Source: Parelusimicrobium sp031549165 (GTDB lineage Bacteria > Elusimicrobiota > Elusimicrobia > Elusimicrobiales > Elusimicrobiaceae). Taken from it: a stretch of 16,746 bases of DNA. The first letter of the stretch is position 1; each line of letters opens with the position of its first letter. Location of the stretch: positions 1 through 16,746 of the forward strand of contig JAVBQE010000014.1 of NCBI GenBank assembly GCA_031549165.1. The letters run 5' to 3'. The translations under genes and the position numbers were made by a program. The notes beneath the pieces are model-generated. The model worked only from the letters and a program-made list of their open reading frames with translations, was not told where the DNA came from and made no database searches. This document shows positions 13,512-16,746 of the stretch, piece after piece.

Positions 13512-13542
13512 AAAAAAAACGCCCCGCATTACCCGCGGGGCG
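13512..13542 (-). terminator. Terminator of the 361-residue membrane-protein gene
   Basis: On the minus strand CGCCCCGC, 7-base loop, GCGGGGCG, then T8. It lies about 20 bases behind the stop at 13562. Confidence 0.9.
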
Positions 13543-13561
13543 CAATCTGCCGTAAAAAAAC

Positions 13562-14647
13562 TTAAGATGCACCTACAGGGAAAAGCCCCTCAGCCCGTCC
13601 TTTATACTCTTCTAACCCTATAAGGCTTTTTTGCAAAAGCTCATTCTCCTGGTTCTGCTGGCGCAGCTCCTGCGCCTTTGCCACAAAACCGTCAATGAGC
13701 GCTTGTTTAACTTTAAGGTCTCTGTCCGCCGAAGTAAGCGCTTCTAAAAGCGCGGCGCGCTGCTGCTTTTTAACAGGGTCCAGCGCGGCTTCGTCTACGC
13801 GTAAAAGATATTTGGGGTCGCTTTTGTAAGCGGCTCTGTCAGTCATAGAAGTGCCCTGCGTTTTTTCAAAAGCGATAACCGCGCCTATTGTTACTACGCC
13901 TAAAACAATAAGCCATATGCCTGCGGTTTTAACTTTGCTAAAATTTTTTAGTCTGGTCGCATCGCTAAGAATGCCGCTCTCGCTTTGAATTATATTTTTA
14001 ATGTCTGCGTGGTATTTTGTGAAGGTGGGGTTGTTGGCGAAAAGCGGTCTGTCGCCTAATTTTAGGGCAGTTCTTTCAAGTTCCAAAACACGGTCAAAAT
14101 GCTTGTCCGCGGCTATAAGGTTGGCGCGCAGCTCAGCATAATTGTTTACCTTTTTATTGTTCATCCAGGCAAAGATATCGCTCTCTTCCACTACAACTTT
14201 GTCTACAGAGAGTTGCTGGCCGTTAAGCGCGTAAATACCGTTCATATATTCATTCATCGCCATTGTGCTTTCCGCGCTTTTGGAAAGTGTTGTAAATGAT
14301 TTGCTTACCGCTTTGGACACATTGTACTGCCGCTCACTTAATTCTTTAACGGCGGGGGTGAGCCTTTTAAGGCTCGCGTTTATTGACGACTTAACTGGTG
14401 CTGCTTCAAAAGTGTAAAGCATTGTAAGCACAGCACCTATAACGGTGGCGCTTAGGCCGCCTGTAAGCGTAATAGTCTGCCAGGAAACGCCGCTGTCTTG
14501 CTTCTGCGCTTCGCTCATTATTTCATTACAAAGCTCTATACCTCTTGCCGCAGAAATGGTGTCAGAGGCAAAAAGGGAGGTATTGCAATTAAGAAGTAAG
14601 GCCGCCGAGAGAGACAGGCTTAAGATTTTATTTAGCGTTCTGTTCAT
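13562..14647 (-). CDS. Membrane-anchored protein of unknown function
   Basis: A 361-residue protein that I do not recognise. Residues 1-27 are a signal peptide (KILSLSLSAALLLNC...SLFAS); LLNC resembles a lipobox, but Asn before Cys is unusual, so a cut after SLFA is more likely. Two hydrophobic segments follow, about 58-79 (LTGGLSATVIGAVLTMLYTF) and 239-258 (TAGIWLIVLGVVTIGAVIAF), with a long helical, coiled-coil-like domain of about 160 residues between them. The last about 60 residues are again helical and charged (LTSADRDLKVKQALIDGFVA, ELRQQNQENELLQKSLIGLEE). The start ATG has no Shine-Dalgarno sequence; a well-spaced promoter ends six bases before it. It stands alone between terminators. 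A cell-envelope structural or scaffold role is possible but unproven. Confidence 0.8.
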   Translation of the reverse strand: MNRTLNKILSLSLSAALLLNCNTSLFASDTISAARGIELCNEIMSEAQKQDSGVSWQTITLTGGLSATVIGAVLTMLYTFEAAPVKSSINASLKRLTPAVKELSERQYNVSKAVSKSFTTLSKSAESTMAMNEYMNGIYALNGQQLSVDKVVVEESDIFAWMNNKKVNNYAELRANLIAADKHFDRVLELERTALKLGDRPLFANNPTFTKYHADIKNIIQSESGILSDATRLKNFSKVKTAGIWLIVLGVVTIGAVIAFEKTQGTSMTDRAAYKSDPKYLLRVDEAALDPVKKQQRAALLEALTSADRDLKVKQALIDGFVAKAQELRQQNQENELLQKSLIGLEEYKGRAEGLFPVGAS

Positions 14648-14653
14648 ATCTAA

Positions 14654-14682
14654 ATATTATTCTTAATCACGCTCTTGCACAA
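14654..14682 (-). promoter_or_regulatory. Promoter abutting the start codon (leaderless candidate)
   Basis: Minus strand TTGTGC (14682-14677), exactly 17 bases, TAATAT (14659-14654), then six bases to the ATG at 14647. Transcription should start at or next to the A of the start codon, and no ribosome binding site is present. Confidence 0.6.
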
Positions 14683-14720
14683 GGGCCATTAGACCTATTT
14701 AAAAATAGGCCTTTTGGCCC
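14683..14720. repeat. Hairpin upstream of the membrane-protein promoter
   Basis: GGGCCA (14683-14688) pairs with TGGCCC (14715-14720), and CCTATTT (14694-14700) with AAATAGG (14703-14709). On the minus strand its sequence resembles the hairpins behind the pilins at 346 and 1638 (AGGCCTATTT...AAATAGGTC). It directly touches the next palindrome. Confidence 0.65.
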
Positions 14721-14760
14721 CAAAGTGTAAAATGGGGACAGTCCCCATTTTACACTTTGG
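14720..14760. repeat. Perfect 41-base REP-like palindrome
   Basis: Two 20-base arms around a central A (CCAAAGTGTAAAATGGGGAC and its complement). The core GGGGACAGTCCCC is shared with the palindromes flanking the RAYT gene, 10 kb away; the outer part (GTGTAAAA in place of GTGTGCAAC) has changed in both arms together, so the pairing is kept. Confidence 0.85.
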
Positions 14761-14769
14761 CTAAAAAAG

Positions 14770-14795
14770 AAGCCCCGGGCGGGAGCCCGGGGCTT
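14770..14795 (-). terminator. Terminator of the sugar porter gene
   Basis: AAGCCCCGGGC (14770-14780), loop GGGA, GCCCGGGGCTT (14785-14795); on the minus strand a TCTTTTTTAG run follows. It lies about 30 bases behind the porter stop. Confidence 0.9.
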
Positions 14796-14826
14796 ACAGC
14801 TGCGAAACAATCTTCCGTCTAAAACT

Positions 14827-16170
14827 TTACTCTATGCCCAGCTCTTTCTGCATATGTTCAAGCGGTATACCCTTTGTTTCAGGCATAATAAATATCACCC
14901 ACAAAAGCTGCATTACCATAAACAGCGCGTACATCCCAAACACCACCGCGCCGGACATTTTGGCAAACACAGGGAAGGTCCAGCTTATCAAAGCCGCCAT
15001 CACCCAGTGTGTTAAAGAACCTAATGCAGAGCCCTGCGCGCGCACTTTGGTAGGGAAAATTTCGTTAATAAAAACCCAGATAACCGCGCCCTGGCCAAAC
15101 GCGTGAGAAGCAATAAACACCACCAAACACGCAAGCACCAGCACGCCGCCCGTAGGCGAGAAATGCCCGCCCTGCACCGCAAACACCACAGCCAAAATAC
15201 CTAAGCTGATAATGTAGCCGATGGAGCCGATAAACATAAGTTTTTTTCTGCCCAGCTTATCAATAACGGTAAGCGCAAGCATTGTGAAAACTAAGTTTGT
15301 AAAGCCCACCACCACGGACTGCAGGAAAGCGCTGTCCGTGCCTGCGCCCGCCATTTTGAAAATATGCGGCGCGTAGTAAAGCACTGCGTTTATGCCGGAA
15401 AGCTGGTTAAACGCGGCTATGGCTACGGCAAGGAAAATAACTTTTGTGTATTTCGCGCAGAAAAGTTTTTCTTTGGTTTCGCCTTCTTTAGGAAGAGAGG
15501 CGGCAATCTCTTTGAAAGACTCTTCAGGGTTATCGTCCGGCCCGGCTAAATCTTTAAGCACAGCCTTAGCCTCGTCGTTCCTGCCCTGCGCGGCCAGCCA
15601 GCGCGGGCTGAAAGGAATTAAGAACAATAATGCAAAGAATATTAAAGCAGGCACCGCCATAACGCCGAGCATCCACCTCCACTGCGTCGCGCCGTGCACA
15701 AGCTTGATAACCATAAGGTTTGAAAAGAACGCCAAAAGAATACCAAACACAATGTTAAACTGCGCCAAAGCCACCATGCGCCCGCGATACGCGCTCGGCA
15801 CTATTTCGGTAATATACATCGGCGCCACCACAGACGAGCAGCCCACCGCTATGCCGCCGATAAAGCGGAAAATTATAAATGAGTACCAGTCCCACGCCAG
15901 CGCAGTGCCCAGGGACGTTACAATGTACATCAAAGCTATCGCCTGCAATGTTCTCTTTCTGCCCCATTTGTTAGCGGGAATTTCAACTAACATCGCGCCC
16001 AAAATGGTGCCGATAAGCGCGCTGGCCACCGTAAAGCCCAGCGAACCGGAACTTAAGGAAAACACGCTTGTAAGCGCGTCCGTAGTGCCAGAGATAACAG
16101 CAGTGTCAAAGCCAAACAACAGCCCGCCGAGAGCTGCTATCAAGGATACGTATAATACTTTTTTGTTCAT
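14827..16170 (-). CDS. Sugar porter of the major facilitator superfamily
   Basis: A 447-residue protein with about 12 transmembrane helices, as usual for the sugar porter (XylE/GLUT/GalP) family. Hallmarks: GGLLFGFDTAVISG in helix 1 (15-28), WGRKR in loop 2-3 (69-73), RFIGGIAVG and YITEIVPSAYRGR (102-131), PFSPRWL (186-192; usually PESPRWL), NQLSGINAVLYYAP in helix 7, the matching DKLGRKK in loop 8-9, and PETKGIPLE near the C-terminus. It brings a hexose or pentose into the cell, probably with protons. The QLSGIN sugar-binding region is kept, but the exact sugar cannot be read. AAAGGAGAG lies five bases before the ATG. The preceding minus-strand gene is a PfkB sugar kinase with its own terminator, suggesting that the imported sugar is phosphorylated by it. 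Confidence 0.92.
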   Translation of the reverse strand: MNKKVLYVSLIAALGGLLFGFDTAVISGTTDALTSVFSLSSGSLGFTVASALIGTILGAMLVEIPANKWGRKRTLQAIALMYIVTSLGTALAWDWYSFIIFRFIGGIAVGCSSVVAPMYITEIVPSAYRGRMVALAQFNIVFGILLAFFSNLMVIKLVHGATQWRWMLGVMAVPALIFFALLFLIPFSPRWLAAQGRNDEAKAVLKDLAGPDDNPEESFKEIAASLPKEGETKEKLFCAKYTKVIFLAVAIAAFNQLSGINAVLYYAPHIFKMAGAGTDSAFLQSVVVGFTNLVFTMLALTVIDKLGRKKLMFIGSIGYIISLGILAVVFAVQGGHFSPTGGVLVLACLVVFIASHAFGQGAVIWVFINEIFPTKVRAQGSALGSLTHWVMAALISWTFPVFAKMSGAVVFGMYALFMVMQLLWVIFIMPETKGIPLEHMQKELGIE

Positions 16171-16202
16171 GTACTCTCCTTTAATAAATCACCCTCTCCC
16201 TG

Positions 16203-16225
16203 CCCTCCCCCCTCAAGGGGGAGGG
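16203..16225. repeat. CCCTCCCCC/GGGGGAGGG hairpin
   Basis: CCCTCCCCC (16203-16211), loop CTCAA, GGGGGAGGG (16217-16225). It resembles the element at 6784 in composition and lies between the kinase terminator and the porter start; likely a dispersed repeat. Confidence 0.6.
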
Positions 16226-16231
16226 TGGAAA

Positions 16232-16264
16232 GAGTAAAAATAAAACTCACTTGAAGGGAGTTTT
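16232..16264 (-). terminator. Terminator of the PfkB kinase gene, overlapping its stop codon
   Basis: AAAACTC (16242-16248) and GAGTTTT (16258-16264) form the stem; on the minus strand the run TTTTATTTTTA follows. The stop codon (16265-16263) overlaps the first arm. Confidence 0.75.
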
Positions 16265-16745
16265 AAAAAACTAAATCTTTGGGTAACTTAACCATCGCGC
16301 CCTTTTGGGAACAAATGTATGAAGCTACGGCGTTGGCACGCATGCCTATCTCTTCAAACTTCATACCCTTTAGAAGGCCTGCGCAAAACGCAGCTGTAAA
16401 AGAGTCCCCCGCGCCCACGGTGTCCTGCATACAAGCGGGCTTCACGCCGGGGCTTATGTATTCGGTATCTTTAGTAAAAATGGAGCTGCCGTCAGAGCCT
16501 TTGGTTATGAGGACGATGTCCAGGTTAAAATCCTCCAGAAAACTGCGCGGCGCGTTTTCGCCGTAGCCGAACAGGGCGGAAACGAGCGGGAGCTCTTCGT
16601 CTGAAATTTTTAAAATATTTATTTTTTTAAGGCAGATTTCAAGAAGCTCTTTAGAATAAAATTTTTGGCGCAGGTTGATGTCAAAAATTTTTAGTGCGCC
16701 GGGTTTGGCTGTATCCAAAATCTGCTGTATGGTATTTTTTGAGAC
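16263..16745 (-). CDS. PfkB-family sugar kinase, C-terminal part (5' end outside window)
   Basis: About 160 residues are visible and the frame stays open to the window edge, so a TTG near 16718 is not the real start. The PfkB signature DTVGAGDSFTAAFCAGLL contains the catalytic Asp (of GAGD) and anion hole, and upstream FDINLRQKFY and NILKISDEELPLV are typical of fructokinase/ribokinase-type enzymes, as is VLITKGSDGSSIF. It transfers phosphate from ATP to a sugar hydroxyl; FDINLR suggests fructokinase-like enzymes, but the sugar cannot be decided without the N-terminal half. The downstream gene on the same strand is a sugar porter, which supports a role in sugar use. A terminator overlaps the stop codon. 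Confidence 0.9.
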   Translation of the reverse strand, partial: VSKNTIQQILDTAKPGALKIFDINLRQKFYSKELLEICLKKINILKISDEELPLVSALFGYGENAPRSFLEDFNLDIVLITKGSDGSSIFTKDTEYISPGVKPACMQDTVGAGDSFTAAFCAGLLKGMKFEEIGMRANAVASYICSQKGAMVKLPKDLVF

Positions 16746-16746
16746 G

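Larger units (their letters stand above)
13186..13561. other. Intergenic region upstream of glyQ
   Basis: Contains the AT-rich promoter zone of glyQ (13186-13260), a GC-rich stretch (13270-13360), a large imperfect hairpin (13353-13455) and the terminator of the next gene upstream (13512-13542). Short + strand frames here lack ribosome binding sites and run through the hairpin, so no gene is called. Confidence 0.7.

Noticed and set aside
13274..13565. Short + strand genes upstream of glyQ
   Set aside because: They run through the big hairpin and a terminator, lack ribosome binding sites and look like no protein.
15392..16237. 281-residue + strand frame
   Set aside because: Entirely antisense to the sugar porter, whose family motifs and ribosome binding site are clear.

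Overview
The window looks like a chromosomal stretch from a strictly anaerobic, fermentative bacterium, most likely of the Elusimicrobiota (Elusimicrobium-like). The reasons are several short pilin-like genes with the same prepilin start (GFTLIELLVVVLIIGILAA) and a C-terminal Cys pair with an ICK-x-LGG type motif, an oxygen-sensitive class III ribonucleotide reductase, a sugar porter next to a PfkB sugar kinase, and moderate G+C. The assignment is inference from gene content.

Layout. 1-3030: surface-protein array on the + strand. The end of one pilin-like gene is followed by a secreted protein with ankyrin repeats, a pilin, a second secreted protein and a third pilin. The two secreted proteins have nearly identical N-terminal halves (about 96% DNA identity by eye), joined abruptly to unrelated C-terminal halves. 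The duplicated block also carries the upstream hairpin and leader. 3144-3440: a small DUF948-like membrane protein (minus). 3579-4450: a REP-associated tyrosine transposase (RAYT) flanked by its own palindromes. 4665-8634: anaerobic ribonucleotide reductase. The large NrdD ORF stops after the zinc-binding cysteines, and the glycyl-radical domain is a separate 61-residue ORF 778 bp downstream with its own ribosome binding site, followed by the radical-SAM activase NrdG. 8749-9417: a CRP/FNR-family regulator. 9721-13185: a tight minus-strand operon glyQ-glyS-rnhA; the RNase HI ends in a sliding-clamp-like peptide. 13562-14647: a membrane protein of unknown function. 14827-16170: a sugar porter, and 16263 to the window end: a PfkB sugar kinase, both on the minus strand.

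How the parts work together. The three ribonucleotide reductase pieces should make dNTPs without oxygen: NrdG uses SAM to make a glycyl radical on the small protein, which must then dock on the large NrdD subunit. Both split ends carry heptad-spaced helices that could mediate docking. The kinase and porter suggest uptake and phosphorylation of a hexose. The pilin/secreted-protein array looks able to diversify by recombination between its repeated blocks.

The least ordinary items are the split NrdD, the mosaic secreted-protein cassettes, the RAYT whose longest reading frame runs through its own REP palindromes, and several genes whose start codon lies about where transcription should start.
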